64,000 bases of DNA from Microbacterium gorillae (GTDB lineage Bacteria > Actinomycetota > Actinomycetes > Actinomycetales > Microbacteriaceae), in the NCBI RefSeq assembly GCF_000826185.2, contig NZ_LN648871.1:117671-181670 (forward strand), read 5' to 3'. Below the pieces are notes generated by a model that searched no databases, was not told the DNA's origin, and saw nothing but the letters and a program-made list of their open reading frames with translations. The translations under genes were made by a program, and so were the position numbers. Shown in pieces: positions 26,771 through 35,258 of the stretch. Position 1 is the first letter of the stretch. Each line of letters starts with the position of its first letter.

Positions 26771-27000
26771 TAGACTGTTGCGGGCTCTGAAGCTTCTGCT
26801 TCAGACGAAAGAGGATTCATTCCCACCCGCGCTTGCCGTTCCAGGCTACCGGGTCAGCACTCCGCTCCTGTTCGTCAGGGGTAGTCAGGGTGCGAGCCGA
26901 CGCTGGGGACACGTCGGCGGGTGGAAACGGATCATTCTTCCGCTCACGTCGCGATCATCGCGTCGTGGTGGCCGAAACCACCATTTCAGAGGAGTTCCGC
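26771..27000 (+). promoter_or_regulatory. infC promoter and long structured leader
   Basis: TAGACT at 26771-26776 is a likely -10 box, giving a leader of about 218 bases. CTGAAGC (26787-26793) and GCTTCAG (26798-26804) form a hairpin with a TTCT loop at its very 5' end. Other short dyads follow. The leader ends with GAGGAG (26989-26994) six bases before the AUC start of infC. Such leaders are often sites of autoregulation by L20 or IF3, but no known leader family was identified. Confidence 0.5.
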
Positions 27001-27618
27001 ATCAGCGATCCCCGCACCAACGAGCGCATTCGCGTGCCGGAGGTCCGACTCGTCGGCCCCGCAGGCGAGCAGATCGGCGTTGTCGCCATCCAGGTTGCGC
27101 TCCGCCTGGCTCAGGAGGCCGACCTCGATCTCGTTGAGGTCGCCCCCAACTCGAAGCCTCCCGTGGTCAAGATCATGGACTACGGGAAGTTCAAGTACGA
27201 GGCCGCCCAGAAGGCCAAGGAAGCTCGTCGCAATCAGGCCAACACGGTCCTCAAGGAGGTCCGCTTCCGCCTGAAGATCGATCAGCACGACTACGACACC
27301 AAGCGCAAGCGCGCTGAGGGCTTCCTCAAGGCGGGTGACAAGGTCAAGGCGATGATCCTGTTCCGCGGTCGCGAGCAGTCGCGTCCGGACCAGGGTGTGC
27401 GACTGCTGAAGAAGTTCGCGGAGGACGTCGCCGAGTTCGGTGCTGTCGAGTCCAACCCGACGATCGACGGCCGCAACATGGTGATGGTGATCGCTCCGCA
27501 CCGCAACAAGTCCGACGCCAAGGCCGAGCAGAACGCTCAGCGTGCGGCGACGAAGCAGGCCGCGCGTGACGCGCGTGCCGAGCGCAGCGGCGCTTCGGCG
27601 TCCGAGACTGCGGAATAA
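27001..27618 (+). CDS. infC: translation initiation factor IF-3, probable AUC start
   Basis: IF-3 binds the 30S subunit and checks the start codon-initiator tRNA pairing. The product from 27001 is 205 residues: an N-terminal domain ([19 protein letters not shown]), a lysine-rich linker ([25 protein letters not shown]) and the C-terminal domain ending near [20 protein letters not shown] 35-residue Lys/Ala/Glu tail follows. Homology begins at an AUC codon with a GAGGAG site six bases upstream. No ATG lies nearby, and GTG codons at 26963/26966 have no site. Non-AUG starts on infC are known in other bacteria and let IF-3 limit its own synthesis. Confidence 0.9.
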   Translation: MSDPRTNERIRVPEVRLVGPAGEQIGVVAIQVALRLAQEADLDLVEVAPNSKPPVVKIMDYGKFKYEAAQKAKEARRNQANTVLKEVRFRLKIDQHDYDTKRKRAEGFLKAGDKVKAMILFRGREQSRPDQGVRLLKKFAEDVAEFGAVESNPTIDGRNMVMVIAPHRNKSDAKAEQNAQRAATKQAARDARAERSGASASETAE

Positions 27619-27684
27619 CCCCACAGATCCCCGCCCCCAGGGCGAAAACCGCGCCCCACGAGGCGGAAAAGTAAGGAAGAGAAG

Positions 27685-27879
27685 ATGCCGAAGCAGAAGA
27701 CCCACTCGGGCAGCAAGAAGCGCTTCAAGGTCACCGGCAGCGGCAAGATCATGAAGCAGCAGGCGGGCATGCGCCACAACCTCGAGGTCAAGTCGAGCGG
27801 TCGCAAGGCACGTCTGAACCAGGACCAGGTTCTCGCCCCGGCCGACGCCAAGGTCGTCAAGAAGCTCCTCGGTCGCTGA
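27685..27879 (+). CDS. rpmI: 50S ribosomal protein L35
   Basis: L35 is a small basic protein of the large subunit. The 64-residue product has the family start [20 protein letters not shown] and the ending VKKLLG. A GGAAGAGAAG site precedes the ATG. It is the middle gene of infC-rpmI-rplT. Confidence 0.95.
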   Translation: MPKQKTHSGSKKRFKVTGSGKIMKQQAGMRHNLEVKSSGRKARLNQDQVLAPADAKVVKKLLGR

Positions 27880-27909
27880 ACGCGTCCGGAATAAGTTAGG
27901 AATCCAGAC

Positions 27910-28296
27910 ATGGCACGTGTCAAGCGGGCGGTAAACGCCCACAAGAAGCGTCGCGTTATTCTTGAGCGCGCATCCGGTTACCGTGGACAGCGTTCGCGCC
28001 TGTACCGCAAGGCGAAGGAGCAGGTCACCCACTCGCTCGTCTACGCGTACCGCGACCGCCGTAAGCGCAAGGGCGACTTCCGTCGTCTGTGGATCCAGCG
28101 CATCAACGCCGCTGCTCGCCAGAACGGCATGACGTACAACCGCTTCATCCAGGGCCTCGGCCTCGCGGGTGTGCAGGTCGACCGTCGCATGCTGGCCGAG
28201 CTGGCCGTGAACGAGCCGGCGACCTTCGCCTCGCTCGTCGCGACCGCCAAGGCTGCGCTGCCCAGCGACGTCAACGCTCCCCGCACGGCTGCGTAA
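27910..28296 (+). CDS. rplT: 50S ribosomal protein L20
   Basis: L20 binds 23S rRNA early in assembly and in some bacteria represses its own operon. The 128-residue product begins [21 protein letters not shown] and contains [16 protein letters not shown] and the typical [25 protein letters not shown]-loop terminator follows 15 bases after the stop. Confidence 0.95.
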   Translation: MARVKRAVNAHKKRRVILERASGYRGQRSRLYRKAKEQVTHSLVYAYRDRRKRKGDFRRLWIQRINAAARQNGMTYNRFIQGLGLAGVQVDRRMLAELAVNEPATFASLVATAKAALPSDVNAPRTAA

Positions 28297-28311
28297 GCAT
28301 CCGTCTCGGAC

Positions 28312-28343
28312 ATGAGGCGCCTTCCTTCGGGAGGGCGCCTCAT
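28312..28343 (+). terminator. terminator after rplT
   Basis: A 14-base stem (ATGAGGCGCCTTCC pairing with GGAGGGCGCCTCAT, one G-T pair) is capped by a stable TTCG tetraloop and followed by a short T-rich stretch. It separates the ribosomal operon from the rRNA methylase gene. Confidence 0.85.
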
Positions 28344-28375
28344 TCGTTTCCCTCGCGGACACATAGACTGAGGGG

Positions 28376-29176
28376 GTGCTCGAGAACCCCCGCTCGCCCC
28401 GTGTGAGGGCCGTCGCGAAGCTCACCAAGCGCAGCGCGCGCACGGACACCGGCACGTACCTGCTGGAGGGTCCGCAGTCGGTCCGTGAGGTGCTCGCGTA
28501 CCGACCCGACGCCGTGATCGACCTCTACGTCACGCCGGCCGCGTGGGAGAAGCACGCTGATCTGCGCGCCGCCGCGGACGAGGCCGGTGTGCGTGCGACG
28601 TTCGCGAGCGAGGCGGTCCTCGCGGCGATGGCGGACACCGTCACCCCGCAGGGACTCATCGCCGTCGCCCGACAGACGCCCGCGTCCCTCGATGCGGTGT
28701 TCGCTGACTCGCCGCGGCTGCTCGCCGTATGCGAGCAGGTCCGGGACCCCGGCAACCTCGGCACGATCATCCGCGCCGCAGACGCTGCCGGGGCAGATGC
28801 GGTGATCCTGACCGGGCGCACCGTGGACCCCTACAACCCGAAGGTCGTCCGCTCCACGACCGGTTCGCTTTTTCACGTTCCGGTCGTCGTCGGCGTCGAG
28901 CTGGATGAGGTCATCGAACACGCGCACGCCGCCGGCGTTCAGGTCGTGGCCGCGGACGTGAAGGGTGAGGACCTCCTCGCCGCTCGCGCCGACGGCGTGC
29001 TGGCTCGGCCCACAGCCTGGCTGTTCGGCAATGAGGCCCGCGGTCTCGAGGACGACGCTCTCGCCGCCGCCGACACGGCTCTGCGCTTGCCGATCTACGG
29101 TCGGGCGGAGTCGCTCAACCTCGCCACCGCCGCCAGCGTGTGCCTGTACGAGAGCGCCTTCGCACAGCGCTCCTGA
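28376..29176 (+). CDS. SpoU/TrmH family RNA 2'-O-methyltransferase
   Basis: This 266-residue enzyme probably methylates a ribose in 23S rRNA or tRNA. The N-terminal L30-like substrate-binding domain (residues 1-105) precedes a SPOUT trefoil-knot domain. The three SPOUT motifs are [29 protein letters not shown] and [21 protein letters not shown]. The family sits between rplT and pheS in many actinobacteria. The GTG start follows TAGACT (28364-28369) by six bases, so it is probably leaderless. Confidence 0.88.
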   Translation: MLENPRSPRVRAVAKLTKRSARTDTGTYLLEGPQSVREVLAYRPDAVIDLYVTPAAWEKHADLRAAADEAGVRATFASEAVLAAMADTVTPQGLIAVARQTPASLDAVFADSPRLLAVCEQVRDPGNLGTIIRAADAAGADAVILTGRTVDPYNPKVVRSTTGSLFHVPVVVGVELDEVIEHAHAAGVQVVAADVKGEDLLAARADGVLARPTAWLFGNEARGLEDDALAAADTALRLPIYGRAESLNLATAASVCLYESAFAQRS

Positions 29177-29182
29177 CGTCGG

Positions 29183-29578
29183 TCACGCCACCGCCACGCC
29201 CTCCACCTCGATGAGCTGACCGGGCACCGCGAGCCGGGACACCTCGAGCATGGTCGAGGTCGGCGTCGCTCCGGCCGCCGCGAGTCGACCGGCGATCACG
29301 CCGTAGTGCGGCATGAGGCCGTCGATGTCCGTCGCGTACACGGCGAGACGGACGAGGTGCGCGAGGGTCATCCCGGCCTCAGCCAGCACCGCCTCCAGAT
29401 TGTCCATCGCCAACGCGGCCTGCGCCGCGACGTCGTCCGGGTGCTGGGGGACACCGGACGTGTCCATCGCCGTCTGCCCCGAGACGTACAGGGTGCGTGT
29501 GGCGTCGGCCACCAGCTCGCCCTGCGTGAATCCCAATGCCAGCGACCAGGTCGTGGGGTTGACCGTCCGTCGTTCCAT
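29183..29578 (-). CDS. Rid (YjgF/RutC) family protein
   Basis: This 131-residue protein belongs to the reactive-intermediate deaminase family. Members hydrolyse enamine/imine intermediates or act in specialised pathways. Recognisable segments are LYVSGQTAMDTSG, AQAALAMDNLEAVLAEAG and STMLEVSRLAVPGQLIEVEGVAVA. The arginine that binds the carboxylate in RidA proper is not clearly present, so this may be a member with another activity. The start at 29578 has a GGAGGG site. It is divergent from a WYL regulator with an inverted repeat between, so it is the likely target. Confidence 0.82.
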   Translation of the reverse strand: MERRTVNPTTWSLALGFTQGELVADATRTLYVSGQTAMDTSGVPQHPDDVAAQAALAMDNLEAVLAEAGMTLAHLVRLAVYATDIDGLMPHYGVIAGRLAAAGATPTSTMLEVSRLAVPGQLIEVEGVAVA

Positions 29579-29653
29579 GATGTTCACCCTCCGTCTCGGC
29601 GTCCGGTGCTCTGCCCCGGAACCACGCCTTGAGATCACGCTTCCGGATAATCA

Positions 29654-29668
29654 CGACACCCTCTGTCG
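29654..29668. promoter_or_regulatory. operator for YafY-type regulator
   Basis: CGACA-CCCTC-TGTCG is a perfect inverted repeat with a 5-base spacer, between the Rid gene and the regulator gene. Its form fits sites reported for YafY-like regulators (related to TGTCA/TGACA-type dyads). Confidence 0.55.
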
Positions 29669-29690
29669 GGTATTCCGAAGAGAATGAACC

Positions 29691-30668
29691 ATGCGTGCCG
29701 ATCGCCTGGTCTCCCTGGTGCTCCTGCTGCGGCAGCGGGGGCGGATGACGGCGAGCGCCCTCGCGGCGGAACTCGAGGTCTCCACCCGGACGGTGCTCCG
29801 CGACATCGAAGCTCTCTCCACCGCCGGCGTGCCGGTCTACGTCGACCGCGGCCGACACGGCGGCTTCTCCCTGCTTCCCGGATTCCGGACGGAACTGACG
29901 GGTCTGAGTCCGGACGAGGCCGTCGCGCTGATCACCGCCGGTCGAGCGCACACCGACGGACACTTCGGGATGAGCGCGTCGCTGGCGGCGGCGATGCTCA
30001 AAGTGCGCGACGCGTTGCCGGACGCCCACCGTCAGGGCATCGAGGACGCGTCGGCGCGCTTCCTTGTCGAGCCCGCCACGGATCTGCTTTCACGCCCGCG
30101 AGCGGCGGAGGAGATCCCACCGGCGGTGCTTACCGCCGTGCGGCGTGCCGTCGTCGAGGGACTGCGCCTGCGGATCGAGTACGCCGCGCCGGAGAGTCCG
30201 CCGACCTCGCGCACGGTCGATCCGCTCGGTCTGGTCACGGTGCGAGGGCGGGCGTACCTGCTCGCGACGGTGGTGGGGGCGGACCGCACGTATCGGCTGT
30301 CGCGCGTTCGCGCGGCGGAGGTCCTCCCGGACGCGGCGGTCCGACCCGCGGATGTGGACCTCGCCGCGGACTGGGAGCGCCGCAGCGCACGCTTCCTCGC
30401 CGATGCGCGCCTCGACGTGGACATCCTCGTCGCGTCCGCGCACCGTGACGAACTGCTCGCCCATGTGCGCGCCGTGCGGGAGTCCGCGCTCGAGCACGAC
30501 GGGCGGACGCGGATGACGGTGAGCTTCGAAGACGAGCGCCACGCGGTGTGGGCGCTGTGGGGGATGGGGCCCGCCGTCGAGGTGCTGGCACCGGAAGAGG
30601 TGCGTCGCGCTCTGCACGATCGTGCGGCGGTGATCGCTGCCCGCTACGCGGGGGAGTCCCCGGCGTGA
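29691..30668 (+). CDS. YafY-type HTH/WYL transcriptional regulator
   Basis: This 325-residue regulator has an N-terminal winged helix (residues 1-55, RADRLVSLVLLLRQRGRMTA, then STRTVLRDIEALSTAGVPV). A central WYL domain (about residues 150-225) includes RIEYAAPES and GRAYLLATV, where the eponymous WYL is AYL. A C-terminal WCX region follows. WYL domains bind nucleic acid or small ligands. It is divergent from the Rid gene with a perfect dyad in the gap, so it probably controls that gene and itself. Confidence 0.85.
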   Translation: MRADRLVSLVLLLRQRGRMTASALAAELEVSTRTVLRDIEALSTAGVPVYVDRGRHGGFSLLPGFRTELTGLSPDEAVALITAGRAHTDGHFGMSASLAAAMLKVRDALPDAHRQGIEDASARFLVEPATDLLSRPRAAEEIPPAVLTAVRRAVVEGLRLRIEYAAPESPPTSRTVDPLGLVTVRGRAYLLATVVGADRTYRLSRVRAAEVLPDAAVRPADVDLAADWERRSARFLADARLDVDILVASAHRDELLAHVRAVRESALEHDGRTRMTVSFEDERHAVWALWGMGPAVEVLAPEEVRRALHDRAAVIAARYAGESPA

Positions 30669-30680
30669 GAGTGTCCTCAT

Positions 30681-30696
30681 GTTACGGCTCGGTAAC
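30681..30696 (+). promoter_or_regulatory. candidate GlnR box upstream of glutamate importer
   Basis: GTTAC-GGCTCG-GTAAC lies 51 bases upstream of the importer ATPase gene. It fits the actinobacterial GlnR pattern gTnAC-n6-GaAAC except for one base in the second half. It is also a plain inverted repeat. TAGGGT (30735-30740) is the downstream -10 box. Confidence 0.45.
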
Positions 30697-30746
30697 CACT
30701 GCGCGGAAATTCCGTCGCTTTCCCAGCAAGTTCTTAGGGTTGGGGC

Positions 30747-31496
30747 ATGGCAGAGTCAGGACAACCCCTCGTCGTCGTCGCGGACGTGGAAAAGCACTAC
30801 GGCGACTTCCACGCTCTCAAGGATGTGAACCTCACCGTCAACAAGGGTGAGGTGGTCGTGGTCATCGGACCGTCCGGCTCCGGAAAGTCCACGCTGTGCC
30901 GCACGATCAACCGCCTGGAGACGATCACCTCCGGCACCATCGCGATCGACGGTGAGCCGCTGCCCGCGGAGGGCAAGGCGCTCGCCAATCTGCGCGCCGA
31001 GGTCGGCATGGTCTTCCAGTCGTTCAACCTCTTCGCGCACAAGACGATCCTCGAGAACGTCACGCTCGGCCCGATCAAGGTCAAGAAGATGTCCAAGGCG
31101 GACGCCGAGCGCGAGGCGCACACACTGCTCAAGCGGGTGGGCGTCGACCAGCAGGCGAACAAGCTGCCCGCGCAGCTCTCGGGTGGCCAGCAGCAGCGCG
31201 TCGCGATCGCCCGCGCGCTGGCCATGAACCCGAAGGTCATGCTCTTCGATGAGCCGACCTCGGCCCTGGACCCGGAGATGATCAACGAGGTCCTGGACGT
31301 CATGGTCGAACTCGCCGAGAGCGGCATGACGATGATCGTCGTCACCCACGAGATGGGCTTCGCCCGGAAGGCCGCCAACCGCGTGGTCTTCATGGCCGAC
31401 GGTCGCATCCTGGAGGAGGCCACGCCCGAGGAGTTCTTCACGAACCCGCAGACGGATCGGGCCAAGGACTTCCTCTCCAAGCTTCTGACGCACTGA
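30747..31496 (+). CDS. gluA: polar amino-acid (glutamate-type) ABC transporter ATPase
   Basis: This 249-residue ATPase powers uptake of glutamate or a related polar amino acid. It has Walker [10 protein letters not shown], the Q-loop [11 protein letters not shown], the signature LSGGQQQR, Walker [13 protein letters not shown] and the switch histidine in VTHEMGF. TAGGGT lies six bases before the ATG, so the operon mRNA is probably leaderless. The order ATPase, binding protein, permease, permease is that of gluABCD of Corynebacterium, from which the symbol is borrowed. Confidence 0.9.
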   Translation: MAESGQPLVVVADVEKHYGDFHALKDVNLTVNKGEVVVVIGPSGSGKSTLCRTINRLETITSGTIAIDGEPLPAEGKALANLRAEVGMVFQSFNLFAHKTILENVTLGPIKVKKMSKADAEREAHTLLKRVGVDQQANKLPAQLSGGQQQRVAIARALAMNPKVMLFDEPTSALDPEMINEVLDVMVELAESGMTMIVVTHEMGFARKAANRVVFMADGRILEEATPEEFFTNPQTDRAKDFLSKLLTH

Positions 31497-31540
31497 GCCT
31501 CGGCTCGGAGCACATCCACTTTCACCAAGGAGGAAAACAC

Positions 31541-32461
31541 ATGCGCAAGTCCCGCATCTTCGCCGGCCTCGGTCTGGCCGCAGCGGCCGCACTCGCCCTC
31601 ACCGGCTGCAACAGCGGCAGCCCGACGGCGGGTGGCACCGGCGGTGCCACGGACGGCGGTGACGCCGGCAACGGCGGATCGTCGACCCCCTGGACCGTCG
31701 CCACCGACGTCAAGCTCGACGGATCGCCGACATTCGACGCGATGACCAAGCGTGACAAGGTCATCATCGGTGTCAAGGAGGACCAGCCCGGTCTCGGCTA
31801 CCTCGACGCCGCCACCGGTGACCGCACCGGTTTCGACGTCGACATCGCCCGCTGGATGGCGGCTTCGCTCGGCTTCGACGAGGACAAGATCGAGTTCAAG
31901 GCGATCGCCTCGGCCAACCGTGAGCAGGCCATCGTGAACGGGGACATCGACTACTACGTCGGCACCTACTCGATCACCGACAAGCGCAAGCAGCAGATCT
32001 CCTTCGCCGGTCCGTACTTCATCACCGGTCAGGGCCTGCTGGTCCGCGCGGGCGAGACGGACATCAAGAGCGAGAAGGACCTCAAGGGCAAGACGGTCTG
32101 CTCCGCGACGGGTTCCACGCCGCTGCAGAACATCGAGCAGAACTTCCCGGACACCAAGACCCAGGCGTTCGACCTCTACTCGGCCTGCGTCGAGGCCCTG
32201 ATCAACAAGCAGGTCGACGCGGTCACCACCGACCAGGCCATCCTGCTCGGTTACGCCGCACAGGACCCGGACGAGCTCAAGGTCGTCGGTGAGCCCTTCA
32301 CGGAGGAGCGCTACGGCATCGGTGTCGCCAAGGACGACACCGCGCTGAAGGACTTCTTCAACAAGACGCTGACCGACGGTCACGACGTGTGGCAGAAGAT
32401 CTTCGACAACAACCTCGGCGCGTCCGGCCTGAAGGTCGAACAGCCCGCTGTCGACAAGTGA
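31541..32461 (+). CDS. gluB: amino-acid ABC transporter substrate-binding lipoprotein
   Basis: This 306-residue family 3 solute-binding protein captures the amino acid outside the cell. A lipoprotein signal peptide ends at LALTGC (Cys23). A Gly/Ser/Thr linker follows, then the mature domain with VIIGVKEDQPGLGYLD and GFDVDIARWMA. An AGGAGG site precedes the ATG. A strong hairpin after the stop separates it from the permeases, so it is likely made in excess of them. Confidence 0.9.
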   Translation: MRKSRIFAGLGLAAAAALALTGCNSGSPTAGGTGGATDGGDAGNGGSSTPWTVATDVKLDGSPTFDAMTKRDKVIIGVKEDQPGLGYLDAATGDRTGFDVDIARWMAASLGFDEDKIEFKAIASANREQAIVNGDIDYYVGTYSITDKRKQQISFAGPYFITGQGLLVRAGETDIKSEKDLKGKTVCSATGSTPLQNIEQNFPDTKTQAFDLYSACVEALINKQVDAVTTDQAILLGYAAQDPDELKVVGEPFTEERYGIGVAKDDTALKDFFNKTLTDGHDVWQKIFDNNLGASGLKVEQPAVDK

Positions 32462-32468
32462 CACTCGG

Positions 32469-32500
32469 ATGATCCGGGGAGCGCAAGCTCCCCGGATCAT
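32469..32500 (+). terminator. intra-operon hairpin between gluB and gluC
   Basis: ATGATCCGGGGAGC and its exact complement form a 14-base stem with a GCAA tetraloop, seven bases after the gluB stop. There is no T-run. GNRA-capped hairpins at this place usually act as partial terminators or mRNA stabilisers that favour binding protein over permease. Confidence 0.75.
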
Positions 32501-32520
32501 CTCTCTGGAGAGGAGGATCG

Positions 32521-33174
32521 ATGGACGCCTTGATCGGCAACCTCGATCTGTGGTCTGAGGGACTGAGCAACACGCTCATCCTGTTCTTCGCGGGCGGGGT
32601 GATCGCACTCGTTCTCGGCCTGCTCGTCGGCGCCATGCGCGTGTCACCGATTCCCGTCGCCCGCGCCGTCGGGACCGCGTACGTCAACATCATCCGCAAC
32701 ACCCCGCTGACGCTGGTGTTCTTCTTCTTCGTCTTCGGCTACCCGAAGCTCGGGTTGCCGGACCTTCCGCCACTGGTCCTCGCCATCGCCGCCATCAGCA
32801 TCTACACCGCGACGTACGTCGCCGAGGTGCTGCGCGCGGGCATCAGCACGGTGCCCGTCGGACAGGCCGAGGCGGCCCGTGCGATCGGTCTCCCGTTCGG
32901 ACAGGTGATGAGCCAGGTCGTCCTGCCGCAGGCGTTCCGCTCTGTCATGCCGCCGATGATGAGCGTGTTCATCGCCCTGCTGAAGAACACGACGGTCGCC
33001 GCGGGCTTCAGCATCGCCGAGCTCGCCACCGTCCGCGCCACGGTCGCCGACAACGATCGGCCCGGCACGATGCTCGAGATCCTGCTCTGGGTCGCGGCCA
33101 TCTTCGTGGTGCTGGTGCTGCTCCTGGCCTGGGTGCAGCGAATCATGGAGCGGAAGTGGAGGATCGTGCGATGA
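32521..33174 (+). CDS. gluC: amino-acid ABC transporter permease
   Basis: This 217-residue inner-membrane subunit of the HisM/GlnP type has about five transmembrane helices and the EAA loop QAEAARAIGLPFGQVMSQVVLPQAFR that contacts the ATPase. A GAGGAGG site precedes the ATG. Its stop overlaps the gluD start by four bases. Confidence 0.9.
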   Translation: MDALIGNLDLWSEGLSNTLILFFAGGVIALVLGLLVGAMRVSPIPVARAVGTAYVNIIRNTPLTLVFFFFVFGYPKLGLPDLPPLVLAIAAISIYTATYVAEVLRAGISTVPVGQAEAARAIGLPFGQVMSQVVLPQAFRSVMPPMMSVFIALLKNTTVAAGFSIAELATVRATVADNDRPGTMLEILLWVAAIFVVLVLLLAWVQRIMERKWRIVR

Positions 33175-34112
33175 GCGGTGCATCCGTCCTGTATGACGTC
33201 CCCGGACCCCGCGCCATCGCGCGCAACCGGATCCTCGGCGTCGTCACGGTCCTCGTGGTCCTGGCCGCCGTCGGCTTCATCGTCTGGCGCTTCATCGAGA
33301 CCGGGCAGTTCTCGGCGGCGAAGTGGAACATCTTCACGTACACCAACGTGTGGCTCACAATCGGCAAGGCGACCTGGGCCACGGTCAGTGCGTTCCTCGT
33401 GGCCGCCGTCGGCAGCCTCATCCTCGGCTTCGTGCTGGCGGTCGGGCGATTGTCCGACCACGCGTGGGTGCGAGGCATCTTCACCGGCATCGTTGAGCTC
33501 CTGCGCGCCATCCCGGTGCTGGTCCTGATGATGCTGTTCTTCTACGGACTGCCGTCCGTGCTGCCCGATTTGAAGATGACGCCGTTCGTCGCGGTCGTGC
33601 TGGCACTGATCCTGTACAACGGGTCCGTCCTCGCCGAGGCGCTGCGCGCCGGTATCGAGGCGCTGCCACGCGGGCAGAAGGAGGCCGGTTACGCGATCGG
33701 TCTGCGCAAGACGGGCGTCATGACGCTCATCCTGCTGCCGCAGGCGGTGCGCAACATGATGCCGGTCATCATCGCGCAGCTCGTCGTCACCCTGAAGGAC
33801 ACCGCGCTCGGCTTCATCATCACCTACCCCGAGCTGCTGTACACGGCCAAGCAGCTGAGCTCGCAGCCCGGTCGTCCCCTGCTGCAGGCGGGCATCGTGG
33901 TCGCCATCATCTACATCGCGATGTGCCTGATCCTCTCCGGCATCGCGAAGTTCGTGGAGATGCGGATGACCAAGCGGCAGAAGGCGCTGAAGGCGGACGC
34001 CGCCGGCGGCGGCGGAAACCCGGCGCTGCTCCACGACGGCACCGAGACCTCGGTGATCGGGCTGCAGAACATGGCTCTGTACGACAAGAACCAGGGAGCC
34101 AACCCCCTGTGA
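33171..34112 (+). CDS. gluD: amino-acid ABC transporter permease
   Basis: This second permease has 313 residues. A basic N-terminus precedes about five to six transmembrane helices, with the EAA loop QKEAGYAIGLRKTGVMTLILLPQAVR near residue 165. A cytoplasmic C-terminal tail of about 50 residues is longer than in gluC. The ATG at 33171 lies in the gluC stop (ATGA) and is preferred to an upstream ATG in the same frame at 33156. A perfect terminator follows. Confidence 0.9.
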   Translation: MSGASVLYDVPGPRAIARNRILGVVTVLVVLAAVGFIVWRFIETGQFSAAKWNIFTYTNVWLTIGKATWATVSAFLVAAVGSLILGFVLAVGRLSDHAWVRGIFTGIVELLRAIPVLVLMMLFFYGLPSVLPDLKMTPFVAVVLALILYNGSVLAEALRAGIEALPRGQKEAGYAIGLRKTGVMTLILLPQAVRNMMPVIIAQLVVTLKDTALGFIITYPELLYTAKQLSSQPGRPLLQAGIVVAIIYIAMCLILSGIAKFVEMRMTKRQKALKADAAGGGGNPALLHDGTETSVIGLQNMALYDKNQGANPL

Positions 34113-34126
34113 TCGAACACACAGCA

Positions 34127-34166
34127 CGACGACGGGCCCGGAGGAACTCCTCCGGGCCCGTCGTCG
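34127..34166 (+). terminator. terminator after gluABCD
   Basis: CGACGACGGGCCCGGAGG and its exact complement form an 18-base stem with an AACT loop, 14 bases after the gluD stop. It is the strongest hairpin in this region. Confidence 0.88.
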
Positions 34167-34217
34167 GTCCCGCCGCCGTGCCAGGGTGGGGGAGGAGCGC
34201 CGGTAGACTCGTCTACT

Positions 34218-35258
34218 GTGTCTGACTCACCCCTGATCACCCCCGAAGCGGTCGATGCCGCGGTCGCCGAGGCGCTGGACGCCGTCGCCGCGGCCGCCGA
34301 CACCGCCGCGCTCAAGGCGGCTCGCGCCGCCCACCAGGCCGAAGGCTCGCCGCTGGCGAAACTGAACGCCTCGCTGCGCCAGGTCGCGCCCGAGCAGAAG
34401 GCCGGGTTCGGCAAGCTCGTCGGCCAGGCCCGCGGCCGCGTCTCGCAGGCGTTCGTCGCGCGCGAGGCCGAGCTCGCCGCCGCCGAGACGGCCGCGAAGC
34501 TCGAGTCCGAGCGGGTGGACATCACCGCGCTGGGTTCGCGCCGCCGCGTCGGTGCGCGCAACCCGCTCACGCTCGTCCAGGACGAGGTCGCAGACCTCTT
34601 CGTCGGCATGGGCTGGGAGATCGCGGAGGGTCCCGAGCTCGAGCACGAGTGGTTCAACTTCGACGCGCTGAACTTCGACGTCGACCACCCGGCGCGTCAG
34701 ATGCAGGACACGTTCTTCGTCGACCCCGTCGATCGTCACCTGGTGATGCGCACGCACACCAGCCCGGTCCAGATGCGCTCGATGCTCACCCGCGAGGTGC
34801 CGATCTACATCCTCTGCCCGGGCCGCGTGTACCGCACCGACGAGTTCGACTCCACGCATCTGCCGGTGTTCACGCAGTACGAGGGACTCGTCGTGGACAA
34901 GGGCATCACGATGGCGAATCTCAAGGGGACGCTCGACCACGTCGCGCGCGAGCTCTTCGGCGCGGACGCGAAGACGCGCTTCCGCACCAACTACTTCCCG
35001 TTCACCGAGCCCAGCGCCGAGCTGGACCTGTGGCACCCGACCTTCCCGGGTGGCGCCCGCTGGATCGAGGTCGGTGGCTGCGGCATGGTGAACCCCAACG
35101 TCCTGCGCGCCGGCGGCATCGACCCGGAGGTCTACTCCGGGTTCGCCTTCGGCATGGGCATCGAGCGCACGCTCATGCTCCGCAGCGGCGTGGAAGACAT
35201 GCGCGACATGGCCGAGGGCGATGTCCGCTTCAGCGAGCAGTTCGGAATGGTGGTCTGA
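34218..35258 (+). CDS. pheS: phenylalanyl-tRNA synthetase alpha subunit
   Basis: PheS carries the catalytic site for charging tRNA-Phe. The 346-residue subunit has an N-terminal coiled coil (residues 10-95) and the class II core with FNFDALNFDVDHPARQMQDTFF, motif 2 near ILCPGRVYRTDEFDSTHLPVFTQ and motif 3 GFAFGMGIERTLML. The GTG start follows TAGACT (34204-34209) by eight bases. The dyad GTAGACTCGTCTAC at 34203-34216 covers this region. pheT starts in its stop codon (TGATG). Confidence 0.94.
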   Translation: MSDSPLITPEAVDAAVAEALDAVAAAADTAALKAARAAHQAEGSPLAKLNASLRQVAPEQKAGFGKLVGQARGRVSQAFVAREAELAAAETAAKLESERVDITALGSRRRVGARNPLTLVQDEVADLFVGMGWEIAEGPELEHEWFNFDALNFDVDHPARQMQDTFFVDPVDRHLVMRTHTSPVQMRSMLTREVPIYILCPGRVYRTDEFDSTHLPVFTQYEGLVVDKGITMANLKGTLDHVARELFGADAKTRFRTNYFPFTEPSAELDLWHPTFPGGARWIEVGGCGMVNPNVLRAGGIDPEVYSGFAFGMGIERTLMLRSGVEDMRDMAEGDVRFSEQFGMVV

